A stretch of DNA of 64,000 bases from Heterohyrax brucei (GCA_028571685.1 CM053143.1:4703501-4767500); one strand, 5' to 3'; positions 11,544 through 23,140 are shown, counted from the first letter of the stretch. Notes: generated by a model not told the origin, from the letters alone. Numbers and translations: made by a program.

Positions 11544-11553
11544 CACTCACCTG
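11544..11553 (-). promoter_or_regulatory. ERV major splice donor candidate
   Basis: Minus strand CAGGTGAGTG matches the vertebrate 5' splice consensus at nearly every position, with the cut after 11551. It lies in the leader between the primer site and the gag ATG, the usual place for the retroviral major donor. Confidence 0.65.
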
Positions 11554-11732
11554 TTCTCCTCAGATCAGTCTCGCAGGTCGGCTACTTCTGCGGTGATCAG
11601 GTCCAAGTCTGACTCGCGGGTCGCTACCTCGCGGAGACTCAAGCGGAGCCTGGCTCACACCTTGTGTGGAGGCTCGAGAATCACCCGGCCGGGGCTTTTC
11701 AGGTGGTCCCCTTCAGCAGCTCCGTACCCCGG

Positions 11733-11750
11733 GCCCCACGTTGGGCGCCA
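11733..11750 (-). other. ERV primer binding site, tRNA-Lys1,2
   Basis: Minus strand TGGCGCCCAACGTGGGGC is complementary to the 3' end of tRNA-Lys1,2 over all 18 nt. This primer is characteristic of betaretroviruses and related class II ERVs. It directly follows the LTR, which fixes the orientation and the LTR end. Confidence 0.9.
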
Positions 11751-11755
11751 AAAAA

Positions 11756-12112
11756 TGCCCCAGCCCGCTGGGCAAATCAACGGAGGGGCGGGGAGGAACC
11801 TGTGAAAAGGAAAACGGGGCAAGAGACGCGAAGAAATGGAGGCAAGACAGGATTCTGATCAAGCCTCAAAATAAATTTTATTGCAACAGCGGAATATATA
11901 CACACTGAGGAGGGGAGGGGTTTGGAGTCAGGCGAGATCTGGTGTGAGGTGCTTGGCATTCGATGAGTGGTTGGAGGCAAGCCTGGGTGGTGGTGCTAGG
12001 CAGTGACGTGTAGGTAGTTTCCAGCGGGCAGTTTCCTGCGTGCGGGACTTTCCAACGGCCACGGGCAGTTTCCAATTTCTCAGGGGTCTGAAGCTTTTCA
12101 TGGCCCCCGACA
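11756..12112 (-). mobile_element. ERV 5'LTR
   Basis: On the minus strand the LTR starts TGTCGGGGGCC at 12112. It ends near 11756 (CA, five T residues before the primer site) or at 11751. Length is about 357 bp, in the range of type-D LTRs. A TATA box lies at 11895-11900 and AATAAA at 11877-11882, so R must be very short, as in betaretroviruses. The flank beyond 12112 is L1 5'UTR. Confidence 0.8.
11877..11900 (-). promoter_or_regulatory. LTR TATA box and poly(A) signal
   Basis: Minus strand TATATA (11900-11895) is followed 12 nt later by AATAAA (11882-11877). This tight spacing puts the cap site and the cleavage site within a few tens of bases, the layout of a short-R betaretroviral LTR. Confidence 0.65.
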
Positions 12113-12231
12113 AACTTCTTTCTTAAAATTGCATCTCAGCTCCTGTTAAGACAACACCAGAGAAACTAAACAGCTTCTAGGTGTCCCAAAAGCAACAAAC
12201 TCTAGCCAAACATTTAAAGTAACATCCACCA

Positions 12232-13086
12232 ATGGCTCCAGATAACTCCCAAAATAATCAAAGAACTTCACAGATAAAGAAGCCTTTTTGACATTATCAG
12301 AGGACGGGTACAAAAGAATTATATAGAGACACTCCTAGAAATTGTATAAACTGCAGCAGAATAAAATGAAAAATTAAGCAAGCTGTTTGAATTGGTGGAA
12401 CATCAGCACTCTGAAATCCAGCAGATCAACAACACAACTACAGAATTAGACAACTCAATTCAAAGCCAAAAGAGCAGAATTGAACAACTGGAAATTAGAC
12501 TTACTGACCTTGAAATTAGAGCTACTGAAACCAGCATTTATGAGGACAAATCAGAGAAAAGAAACAACAAAAATGAGGAAGCACCAGGAAACATGTGGAA
12601 ACCTATCAATAGGAATAATCTACAATTAATTAGAAATACTGAACAGGGAGAGATATCTGAAAATACAGACAGTATTGTTGTTGAGTTGCTGACAGAAAAC
12701 TCTGTCATTATGAAAGAACAGAACAGATGACTAAGATGTCTATCACAACATAAACACCAAAAGAAAGGCACGAAGACATACTAAAATCAAGCTTAACAAA
12801 ATGAAATATAAGCAGAAACTCCTAAAGACAGATAGACTCAAAGCAAAGCTAACATTCAGAGGGAAGTCTTGTGGGCTTTAGTCTGATTTCTCAGTAGAAA
12901 TAGTGTTGGTACAGAGGCAGTGGGATGACACATTCAAAGCCTTGAAGGACAAAAACTTCCAACCAATAATCATGTATCCTGAAAAACTGTCTTTCAAATA
13001 TGAAGATGAAATTAAGACATTCACAGATAAATATAAATTTACAGACTTTGTAAGAACCAAACCAATGCTACAAGAAATACTGATGG
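12232..13086 (+). pseudogene. L1 ORF1 remnant
   Basis: The start ATG at 12232 matches that of the L1 at 40781 (MAP---). The coiled-coil region is open at 12392-12730 (QLEIRLTDLEIRATE), and the RNA-binding C-terminal domain is seen at 12903-13086. Frameshifts and stops separate the pieces. The last codons continue after the inserted L1, at 14041. ORF1p would coat L1 RNA; this one cannot be made whole. Confidence 0.8.
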
Positions 13087-13087
13087 T

Positions 13088-14035
13088 CTTTTAGTGGAGA
13101 TCTCAGGATGCACCCCTTTTTATTCTTGTGTTGCCAGTGAAACTCAACTTAGTGAGTTCCATCGCAGCTGTCACTGGTGGTGGCCGGACACTATCTGGTT
13201 CTTCTGGTCCCAAGTCAATGTAGGTACTCACTCATGTGGGTCTCTCTCTCTTCTGGGTTGTCTTTACCCCATGTCATTTTGGTCCTCAGTGACCATCCGT
13301 TCTGGTTGAGTTGGGACAATTTGCTGTGCCCTCGGATGGCAGCTTGGAAGCTGTTAAGACCTCAGATGCCACTCACCAATGTGGGGTGCAGACAGCTCTC
13401 TTAGCAAAACACTAGTTGTACCAATTGGCCTCTATTTCACCTAAGAGCATGGTCCCATGCCCCCTGCCCCAGCTACTCTATCCTTGCAATATCGAGTTGA
13501 GATGGAAGGAGTACTCAAGTTATGCTGAAGCCCACTTCATGTTGTTCTTGTTTCTAATGTGTGCTACCACCGATTTCTCCCAACCAGATTTCAAGCAACT
13601 ATCTAATCTAAACCCTGCCCCCTTGCCCTCAATTGATGGTCCAGTGGTTTCGGGGTTCACCTGGGAGCATGGCCCCTGGCCCTGATGCTGCCCTTGCCCA
13701 TAAATCATAATGAAGATCCACTCTTTGGACACGAATGGATTGGACTTGGCAATGCAGAGTGACCATATATTGGATGCACTTTACGGTTCTATACGTCAAT
13801 AGGATATCATCCTGCTGACCCCTGGCTGGAGGAAAGAGAGTGGGTGGAGAGGAGGGGAAAGGAGACTGCTGGGAGGATGAGACATGTATGGAGCAGAGAG
13901 GAATAGTGTGCTGTCACTGGACAGGGAGAGCAGTAGAAGCTGCATATAGGTGGGCATGTAAATTTATAAGGGAATGTACATTTTCACTCAGTCATAATAA
14001 ATTAAAATAAATAAATAAATCAAAAGAAGAAAAAA
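13088..14035 (+). mobile_element. 5'-inverted L1 3' end (twin priming)
   Basis: The insertion is flanked by AAGAAATACTGA[T/C]GG at 13073-13087 and 14036-14050, a 15-bp TSD with one mismatch. The part 13088 to about 13630 is L1 3'UTR in reverse orientation, and about 13630 to 14035 is L1 3'UTR in forward orientation ending in (AAAT)n. The two parts meet at neighbouring consensus positions (the break falls around ACCACAATTGAT), the classic twin-priming signature. Short frames inside are chance. Confidence 0.9.
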
Positions 14036-14536
14036 AGAAATACTGACGGAAGCTCCCTACCAAAAAAAAAAAAAAAATTAAGTGTATATTTAAGAAGACA
14101 ATGCCGGACACAACATCCAGAAAACTACTCCGTCAAGGAAGGCACAAAACTTAATCAAAGCTATAATATTACTGGAAGAGATCCAATGATCATATCATGA
14201 AAACTGTGATACCATCACATTAAAAAAAAGAATATACCACAGCATTTATAATCCTTCCACATGGAGAGAAAGTTAATAAGATAAGTAGAAGTTAAAACTG
14301 TTAATAAGATATGTAGAAGTTAAAATTGGGTTAAAACTTAGATTATGAAGAGGGATCACAGAGGTAGCCACAGAGCAAAATAAAGATGCAGTGTATCAAA
14401 ACAAGAAATGTAACATAGGAGTCTCAACAAACCCAAACCAACTCTGAAACTGATGTAAAATCAACCCATGAAGAAGAATGTCCCAGAATATTAAGAGCAA
14501 CAGAGGAAACACTAACACGAAAACAAGTATATCAAA

Positions 14537-17500
14537 ATGACAGCACTAAACACATATCTATCAATAATTACACTGAATGTAAGTGGTCTGAATTCTCCAG
14601 TAAAGAGAAAACAACCGACATCTTCCATCAAAAGACACAACACATATATACATTGCATACAAGAAACTCACCTTAGACTTAAAGATATGAACAAAATGAA
14701 CATTAAAGGATGGAATTATATATATGAAGATAATAATATACATAGAAGAGCAGGTGTGGCCATACTAATCTTAGATAAAATAGATTTAAAGTAAATTCCA
14801 CCATCATGTACAAGGATGGTAACTATTTATTGCTGAAAGGTTCAATACACAAGCAGGACTTAACAATGTTAAATATGCACCCAATACTAGAACATCTAAA
14901 TACACCAAACAAACACTAACTACATTGAAAAATGAGAGAGATCACTCCAGAATAATAGTGAGAGACTTCAGCACTCCACTTTGAGTACTGGACAGATCCT
15001 CTAGAAAAAAGCTCAGTAAAGGCACACATGATCTTATTGTCACAATTAAACAATTAGACCTCATTGACATGTACAGCCCTTTTACCCATCACAGTGCAAT
15101 GAAATATTTTCCAGAACAGACCATGTGTTAGGACATAAAGCAAATCTCAACAAAGTCCAAACCACTGTGTCATTGCAAAACATCTTCTCATAAGCATAAA
15201 AGTCAAACCAATTGCAGAAAAAACACAGAGAAATTGGAACTCATGGAAATGAAACACCTTGCTCAAAAAGTCATACATTATAGAAGAAATCAAGAATGAA
15301 ATAAAGAAATTTATGGACTTAATGAGAATGAAAACACTTCCTACCAGAACTTTCAACATATGACCAAAACAGTGCTCAGAGGTCAATTATCTCTATAAAT
15401 GCAAGCATCCAAAAGGAAGAAAGGACCCAAACCAAGCAATTAACACTAAAGCTTGAACAAGTAGGAAGAGAGAAACTGAGGAACTCCGCAGGCACCAGAA
15501 GAAAACAATCATAAAGATTAGAGCAGAGAATAGGAGAACAATTGAAAAAATTTATAAGACCAAAAGCAGGTTTTTTGAAAAGATCAACAAAATTGACAAA
15601 CCATTGGCTAAACTTACTAAAGAAAAAATAGGAAACAAATAACCCAAATAAGAAATGAGATGGGAGATGTCACAGCAGGTCCAAAGGAAATCAAAAGTAT
15701 CATAACAATACTAAGACAGCCTATGTTGTAACAGATATGAAAATCTAGAGGAAATGGACAAATTCCTAGATTCCTTTCTACTACCAAAATTGTTACAAGG
15801 AGAAATAGAACAATTTAACAAACCCATCACAAAGGAAGACACCGAAAAAATCATCAAAAAACTAGCAACCAAAAAAAAATCCTTGGCCCAGAGTGCTTCG
15901 CCACAGAATTCTACTGATCTTTTAGAGAAGAGTTAACTATAATACTACTGAGACTATTTCATAGCACAGAAAAAAGATGGTATACTCCCAAATTCATTCT
16001 ATGAAGCCAGCATAACCCTGGTACTAAAGCCAGGGAAAGATCCAACAAAAAAAGGAGAACTACACACCGTTATCACTCATGAATCTACATGCAGAAATCT
16101 TCAACAAAATCCTTGCCAATAGAGTTCAACAACATATCAAAAAAATAATTCATCGTGACCAAGTTGGATTCAGAAATGAAAGGCTGGTTCAACATCAGAA
16201 AAGCAGTTAATGTGATCAACCACATAAATAACACAAACAAGAATAACCTGATTTTGTCAATTGATGCAGAAAAGGCACTTGACAAAGTACAACACCCATT
16301 CATGTTAAAAAAAAAAAAACTGTCAGCAAAATAGGAATATAATGTAAATTTCTCAGTGCAATATGGGGCATCTATGCAAAGCCAACTGCCAACATCATCC
16401 TTAAAGGAAAGAGACTGAAAGCTACACAAGGATGTCCACTCCCACTGCTCCTAATCAACATTGTACTAGAAGTTCCAGCCAGAGCAGTTAGACAAGACAG
16501 AAATAAAGGTCGTCTGCATTGGCAAAGAAGAAGTGAAAATCTTCCTACTTGCAGATGCTATGATTGTATATGCAGAGAATCCTAAAGAATCCATAAGTAA
16601 GCTATTCAAACTAATAGAGGAGTTCAGCAAAGTATCAGAGTACAAGATAAACCTAAGTAAATCAGTAGGACTCCTTTATACCAACAAAGGGATCATCAAA
16701 GAAAAAATCACCAAGCTCCCAAGAAGATAAAATACCTAGGAATAAATCTAGCTAGAGAAATAAGAGAACTATACAAAGAAAACTACAAGATCTTACAGCA
16801 AGAAACTAAGAGGGACTTACACAGATGGAGTAACCTACCCTGTTCATGGAAAGGAAGACATTTCATTGTGGAAATGTCTACTTTACTCAGAGAAATCTAA
16901 TCAATCCAATCGCAATACAAATTCCAGTGTCATTTTTTAATGAGTTGGAGAAACAAATCACCAACTTTGTTTGGAAAAGGAAGAAACACCAGGTAAGCAA
17001 AGCACTGAAGAACACACTGGGAGGCCTCCCACTGCCCAAGTTCAGAACCAATTACATGGCCACAGTAGTCAAAACAGCCTGGTCCTGGTACAAAAGGAGA
17101 CATGTAGACCAATGGAATAAAGTTGAGACCCCAGAGGTGGCCCCATCCATCTATGAACAGCTAATATTTAACAAAGGCCATAAGATTGTAAACTGGGGAA
17201 AGAACAGTCTCTTTAACAAATGGTGCTAGCAAATTTGGATATCCATCTGCAAAAAATCAAAACAAGATCTATATCTCAAACCTTACACAATGCCTGGCTG
17301 AAACTGGATAAAAGACCTAAATATAAAACCTAAAATGATAAAGATCGTGCAAAAAAAAAAATACAGTCAACAATGGAAGTTTTAATACACAATATAGACA
17401 GACTCCTGGCAAACAGAGCTCCATCAACAGAAGAGAAAGTAGACAGACGGGAACCACAAACAACCAATCCAAAGACTTTATCAAAAGAATTAAAAGGCCA

Positions 17501-18045
17501 CCCACAGAATGGGAGAAAATATTTGGCAACTGTATTTCAGAACAACTTGAGATCTCCATAATCTACAAGGTACTGAAAATTATCAACAAGAAAAACACAA
17601 ATAACCCAATTAAGTATTAGGCAAAACAGATGTCCAGAACACTTCACTAAAGAGACAGGCAGACAGCCAAATGACACATGAGGAAATGCTCACGATCATT
17701 AGCTATTAAAGAAATCCAAATAAAAACTACAATGAAATACCATCTCACACCAACAAGGTTGGCCATGATCCCCAAACGACAAAACTACAAATGCTGGAGA
17801 GCCTGTGGAGAGCTTGGAACTCTCCTACACTGCTGGTGGGATTGCAAAATGGTACAATTGCTTTGGAAAGCTCCTTAAAAAGCTGCAAATAGATATACCA
17901 TTTGAGGTGGTAATCCCACTGTTTGGAATATATTCTACAGAATCAAGAGCAGTCACACAGAGACATGCACATGAATGTTTATCGAGCACAGTCTACAATT
18001 GCAAAAAGGTGGAATCATCCCAGATGCTGAACAACAGATGAATGG
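14537..18045 (+). pseudogene. L1 ORF2 remnant
   Basis: It opens with the endonuclease N-terminus at 14537-14794 (LNVSGLNSPVKR, CIQETH with the catalytic Glu). RT blocks follow at about 16000-16560, but the catalytic motif reads LADAM at 16545-16562 instead of FADDM, so one aspartate is replaced by Ala. The thumb and C-terminal regions are at 16846-17229. The C-terminal Cys-rich motif CX3CX7HX4C is intact at 17678-17878 (CWRACG ... HCWWDC). Many stops and frameshifts make it non-functional. Confidence 0.88.
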
Positions 18046-19115
18046 ATAAACAAACTATAGTCCATATACTGAATGGTACAGAAGACATTATGCTGAGTCA
18101 AGTCAGTGGCACAAGGAAAAATATTACATGACACCTCTGCTATAAAAATAGACTCATGTACAGAAGAAAAGACTCTGATGGCTACAAGGGAAGGGCAAGA
18201 GGGAGGGAGACGGTTGGTTATAGGTTAGATAGTTGATACAAATTTGTTTGTATGAAAGCAGTGAAAGCACATTTTAGAAAGAAGATTAACTTAACTGGAC
18301 TCCAACATAACTGAAAATTCTTCCAATGTTAACCTAATGTTGCAAAGATAGAGTGGCAGGGGTAGGCATCCAGGGACCGTGCTCTTAGGAGATATCAAGG
18401 CCAGTTGGCATAACTAGCCTACTGTTAATAGAGTCTTCTGCAGTACATATTGATGAGTGGTATCTGGGGTCTTAAAAGCTAGCACGCTGCTATATAAGAA
18501 CATCAAATGATCCCCACTCAGCAGAATCAGATGACCATCAAGGACAAAAAAAGACATGAGGGTAAAATATCCCAAAAGACAAAAGGGCCCACTTTTATGG
18601 GTGATTGTATCAAGATGTGACCAGATGTACCCGGCTCCCACCAATGACAGCTGTGATGGGTCACACAATGTCGTGTCTCAGTGGCAACATGAGAAAAAGA
18701 GGGGTGTACCTCAAGACTCCACTAAAAGACTGCAATCAATGGTCTGAAGGCCCTGGAGTTCCCCTGGGACCATGATCCCTAGACCTGATACTGTCCCTGA
18801 TCATAAATCATTACTGAGGTCAACTCTTTAGACAGGAATGGATTGGACCCAGCCACATGGCGTGTCCACTTTATAGTTCTATGCATCTATAGGATGCCAT
18901 CCTACTGGACTCTTACTAGAAGGGAGAAGAGAGGATGGAGAGGAGGGGACAGTAGATTGTTTAGAGTATATGACAGGTACAGAATGGAAAGGAATACTGT
19001 GATTTCATCAGGCAAGGAGAGCAGAAGAATCCGCAGACAGGAGGTCATGCAAATTTAACTTGGATTGTCTACTTTCACTCAATCGCATACAAAAAATTTT
19101 GTAATAAAATTTTAA
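18046..19115 (+). mobile_element. L1 3'UTR
   Basis: About 1.07 kb of 3'UTR, homologous to 42480-43617 and, inverted, to 13088-13630. It ends with an A/T-rich tail (19090-19115) and no long poly(A). Reading frames inside (18414-18668, 18843-19058) are chance. Confidence 0.8.
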
Positions 19116-19162
19116 AATTTGGTTAATTTTCTAATTTACTTTTGGCAACATTATTATGAACT

Positions 19163-19352
19163 TAAGGAACTCTGATGGTGCAATAGTTAAACAATCACCT
19201 GCTAACCAAAAATTTGGCAGTTGGATCGCATGTGCAAAAAGACCTGGTGATATGCTCCTATAAAGATAACAGTCTAGGATACACTATAGAGCAGTTCTAT
19301 TCCATTTGTAGAGCCTCTATGAGTGTGAATCAACTTAATGTCACACACACAA
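19163..19352 (+). mobile_element. AfroSINE (long form)
   Basis: The tRNA-like head (CTGATGGTGCAATAGTTAA, CTGCTAACCAAAA) is followed by the middle block with AAAAAGACCTGGT and AAAGATAACAGTC, then the tail GAGTGTGAATCAACTTAATG and CACACAACAACA. Diverged copy. Confidence 0.8.
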
Positions 19353-19559
19353 CAACATTACGCACTTAGCAATTTTAGGTATATTTTCCAGCAGGTCACG
19401 CAAGTTGTCTTGGTCTACAGTGGATTCAACCTGCTTACTCTCATAATCTGATGTGCACTTGAACTTGTAGATTTGTAACTTCCCTGTTTTAGAGACTGAG
19501 CATCTTCTTCCATAAGAGAATTAATGTCAAAAGTATCTGTAATAGTTCTAAAAGGACAA

Positions 19560-19695
19560 TGACAAAACTGAACTCATTGCTGTGAAGTCAGTTTCAGCTC
19601 ACAGGGTCTTCATGTATTACAGAGTAGAATTTTCTTATCTGCTGTCTTTATGAAAGAGATCACAGGCCTTTCTGAAAGGGTTATCACTATTATAA
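19560..19695 (-). mobile_element. AfroSINE fragment
   Basis: The minus-strand tail (AGTCAGTTTCAGCTCACAGGG on the plus strand) and part of the body are recognisable. The head is lost or too diverged to read. Confidence 0.6.
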
Positions 19696-20470
19696 TATAC
19701 CCCTCTTTTTCGTGGGATAATGTCATAGTTTTCATGTTATGATCACTGGTTCCCTTCTTTTAATATTGTAGCTTTGATTGAGTTAAGTCACTTCCCTAAC
19801 TGTGTAGGATTCTGGATACTGTGTCCTGCATTGCCTCTTTAAGTACACATTTGATGCTTTTGTTTTTCTAAACAAAGAGCTTCTTTCAGTATTTCTTGTA
19901 GTTTTGCTCTGGTTTCTACAAAGTCTCTAAGCTTCTGTTTATCTACACATGTCTTAATTTCACTTTCATATTTGAGTGACAGTTTTGCAGGATATGAAAT
20001 TCTTGGTTGGAAGTTTTTCTCCTTCAAGGATTTCAGTGTGTCATCCCTCTGCTTTCTTGCCAACATGGTTGCTTCTGAGAATCAGATAAAAACCTACAGG
20101 GTTTCACTTTGTATGTTAACTTTGCTTTAAGCCTCGCTGCTTTTAAAAGTCTCTTTTTATGGTTCATTTTATCATATGTCTTGGTGTCTTTCTTTTGTGG
20201 TCTAGTTTTTGTGGCATTTGATAAACATCTTGGATTTCTATGTTCTCTTCTTCCATAATTTCAGGGAAGTTTTCTGTCAGCAAGTCTGCAACAATGCTAT
20301 ATTTTCCAATATCCCTCTCTGTTCAGGAACTCAAATTATTCATAGATTATTCCTCTAAGTAGAGTTCCACACATTTCTTAGCGCTTTTTCGTTGGTCTTA
20401 TTTCTCTTCTCTAATTTCTGCTCATAAATGCTGGTGTCAGTTGCTCTATCCTCACTCTCACTAACTCTGG
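19696..20470 (-). mobile_element. L1 fragment: ORF1 end and inter-ORF spacer
   Basis: On the minus strand 20066-19839 is an open piece of the L1 ORF1 C-terminal domain (LKEKNFQPRISYPAKLSLKY), homologous to 12903-13086. The part up to 20470 covers the central ORF1 region and the part down to 19696 the inter-ORF spacer. It is truncated at both ends and inactive. Confidence 0.8.
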
Positions 20471-20565
20471 CTTCTGTGTGAAATGGAGATAATATTGGTA
20501 ACTACTTCATAGGAAGACTTCAGAGAGTAAATAAGTTAAGAGATATAAAGCACAGAAGTCTGTCT
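20470..20565 (+). repeat. MIR fragment (weak)
   Basis: GAAATGGAGATAATATTGGTAAC followed by TACTTCATAGG and GAGTAAATAAGTTAA fits the 3' part of a MIR SINE. It is old and short. Confidence 0.45.
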
Positions 20566-21054
20566 AGAACTGAGGAGCCCTTAACAAAGGATCTTGTTAG
20601 CAGTAAATCACACTGGGCTCCCTTCCAGCCTCTCTGAAATGACTTTAGAGAAGTATTATACTATCAACATGGAAATAAGCAATTTTAAAAGTTGTGCATT
20701 TATTTCAAATCATAAGTCAAAATTTATATGCCTTTTGAATATCAGAACCCTGAATGAAAGGCATTTAGTTCTCCCTTGGACTTGTCTCAGATCAAAAGGT
20801 GATCCTTCTGGTGGCTGGGTGAAGCATCATTGTGCTGTGTGATTCCAAAGCAAGTTAGTGTGGATTTACAGCTATTCCTCTAGCAATGCAGCCTAAGACA
20901 GCTTTGTGTATGAGCTGTTTCTTATGAGCATCCTGTTTCTCATCTATATGAGAGGAAATAAACAAAACAGCATCATAATTATAGACCCCTGGACATGCTG
21001 AAACTCAGGGATAAGGAAAAAAAAATCCCATTGTCATAGAAGGAATTTCAAAGC
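20566..21054. other. No recognised feature
   Basis: Unique-looking sequence. A frame at 20594-20842 has no motif or coding character that I can recognise. Confidence 0.5.
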
Positions 21055-21245
21055 ATAGCTACTCCATGTGTTAGAGTACAACTGCTCCATGCTATAGAGT
21101 AGAATTTCACAGAGTTTTGTTGGGCTGTAATCTTCACACAGAAGCAGCTCTTAAGGCCCTTCTTCTGTAGCTGGGTGGGTTTAAACAGACAACTATTAGG
21201 GTAATAGGCAAGTACAAACTGTTTGAGCCATCCAGGGACCGAGTG
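21055..21245 (-). mobile_element. AfroSINE (long form)
   Basis: The plus strand shows the complement: body TATAGAGTAGAATTTCACAG, middle block GGCTGTAATCTTCACACAGAAG, then GTGGGTTTAAACAGACAAC and the head ending CCATCCAGGGAC. The middle block marks the long form. Confidence 0.8.
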
Positions 21246-21330
21246 CTTCGCAATTTTTTCAAAAAAATATATAGTTAATTTTAAAGTTAGTGCAACCGTG
21301 GTAGAACCACAAAATTAAAATATTTATCAT

Positions 21331-21807
21331 TGTGGATTGAATTGTGCTCATCCAAAATGTGTATAAACTTGGCTAAACCATGATTCCCTTTATTATGTGG
21401 TTGTCCTCCATTTTGTGGTCTGATGTATGTATCCACATGTTGTTAATTTTAATCTCTGTGGTGTTAGTAAGGCAGAGTTAGAGGCAATTAATTTATTGAA
21501 GTAGAATGCTATTTACAGGATTGGGTTGTATCCTGAGTCAGTCTCTTTGAAAACACAAAATAGGAAAAGTGCCAAGAGCAGAATGCATTTCTTTGAACCC
21601 TAAGTCCTCATACTGAGAAACTTCTAGACTATAAGGTGAATGACAAGGACCCTTCTCCAGAGCCAGCAAGAACAGAAAGACTTCCCTGGGAGCTGATGCC
21701 CTGAATCTGAACATCTAGCCTCCTAGACTGTGAGACAATAAATTTCTATTTGTTAAAGACATATACTGGTAGTATTTCTGTTACAGCAGCACTAGATAAC
21801 TAAGACA
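21331..21807 (+). mobile_element. MaLR-type solo LTR
   Basis: It runs TG (21331) to CA (21807), 477 bp, with AATAAA about 70 bp before the end and a terminal block CAGCAGCACTAGATAACTAAG shared with 58451-58950 and, inverted, with 61181. No internal region flanks it, so it is a solo LTR left by recombination. Confidence 0.75.
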
Positions 21808-22920
21808 CTTATGTAAGATGTAAATGGAAAATGAGGGTCAAATTCTTAGCAGAGGGCCTGGAGCAACCAGTCTCAAACACTACCCACTTAGAGAACTAGG
21901 GGTTAATGCCAGGAACTTCAGAAAGTTCATTTCTGTGCACTAAAAACAGGCAGTGAGCAAATCTTGCATACAGTAATTCCCCACCTTTAGAGAAAAAAAA
22001 ATATCGGAGGCAGGATTTCTTCCAACTCTCCATATTGGAGAGGACTATGTCTGAGTTTGCAAGCCTATTTCCAGAACTTTATCAAATAGTGTTAATGATT
22101 GATAGCATTAAAGGTTTAAATGTATAAATCACATTCCCTTTAGGGGTGATATTTCTATTAAAATTAGACCTTTCCTCTTTGAGTATCACTATAAGCTTAT
22201 TAACACTTTAAGATCACTGAAGAACCTGGAAGGCAGTGCTTACAGAGCCCACTCTACTCCAAATGGTTCTACATAAATATGAGATCTCATTAACCTTATC
22301 ACTTTCTAGTCCTTGAGCACAATGGGATACATCAGGCAGCTGCTACTGTCTGTGTGCTCTAATGCATAAACTTAACAGGCCTGGAGAATAAGACTTCCAG
22401 CAGTGCCATGAGCTATTCAGAGCTACTTTTCAGCCAGCAAATATTTTATTCTGAACCATCCAGCTTTAACTGGAATGTACGGAGCCTTTAATTTTGCTTT
22501 AATGATATTTTTGCAAGAGAGATGTCAATGAAATTTAGACCACATTTCAAAGGTCAAGAAAAATACAAAGGGTTCTCAGTGCAGTATAGTACTGGTAACA
22601 TTAAACAATGCCATACGATGATGTCCTTATGTTCTTCCCACCTGCAACCTAACTGGCTTTGAAAGATAACTTCACCTTGTAGATTCCATCGTGTGAAGTC
22701 TGAGAGGTTTCAACATGAACTTAATTCTCCTGGAATTATGGTAAGTAAAAAGAAACATTTTTAATGAAATTAAAAGGCAGAGGTGACTAAAATTTCCTCT
22801 GAGAACACAAGCAAGAAATTAGTATTTTGAATAAAGTATCCTCATACTTCAGAGCTATAGAACCGCTATTGTCACTGCCACCTCATCACTCAAGTATAGA
22901 TCTCATTAATTTAGTACGTC
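21808..22920. other. No recognised feature
   Basis: About 1.1 kb of apparently unique non-coding DNA. No open frame, repeat or regulatory motif stands out. Confidence 0.5.
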
Positions 22921-22924
22921 ACAC

Positions 22925-23140
22925 ATAAAACCAGTTTCTGTTAAGCCGATTCCAACTCATGGCAACCCCGTGGGTGTCAGAGTAGAACTGACCTCAATAC
23001 AATGGTCAGTGTCTTCTTTTTCAAAAGCAAATTACCAGACCTTTTTTCAGGGGCACCTCTGGGTAGATCCAATCTCTAACCTTCCTTTAGCAGCAGAACA
23101 TGTTAATGGTTTGGGCCACACAAGGGTTCTGTGTCACACA
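22925..23140 (-). mobile_element. AfroSINE (long form, diverged)
   Basis: On the plus strand the complement of the tail (GTTAAGCCGATTCCAACTC) is followed by AGAGTAGAACTG, a degenerate middle block (AAATTACCAGACC) and the reversed head. It is older than most copies here. Confidence 0.75.

Larger units (their letters stand above)
9335..12112 (-). mobile_element. Endogenous retrovirus, type-D-like, internally deleted
   Basis: In minus-strand order the copy has a 5'LTR (12112-11756), a tRNA-Lys1,2 primer site, a leader with splice donor, gag to late capsid, an env splice acceptor, the env leader peptide, and part of Env TM. Nucleocapsid, protease, pol, nearly all SU, the TM end and the 3'LTR are missing. 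Gag and primer site are of betaretrovirus type while TM has the gamma/type-D CX6CC pattern, a combination known from type D retroviruses. It cannot replicate. Its 5' flank is L1 5'UTR and its other flank is RTE. Confidence 0.85.
12113..19115 (+). mobile_element. L1 element, nearly full length, split by L1 and cut by ERV
   Basis: The copy starts in late 5'UTR (12113-12231, matching 40657-40780), passes through ORF1, the inter-ORF spacer, ORF2 and a roughly 1 kb 3'UTR, and ends near 19115 in AATAAAATTTTAAAA. A 5'-inverted L1 occupies 13088-14035. The 5'UTR is missing upstream because the ERV LTR begins there, which suggests the provirus inserted into this L1 and that a later deletion removed the far side. 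Confidence 0.88.
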
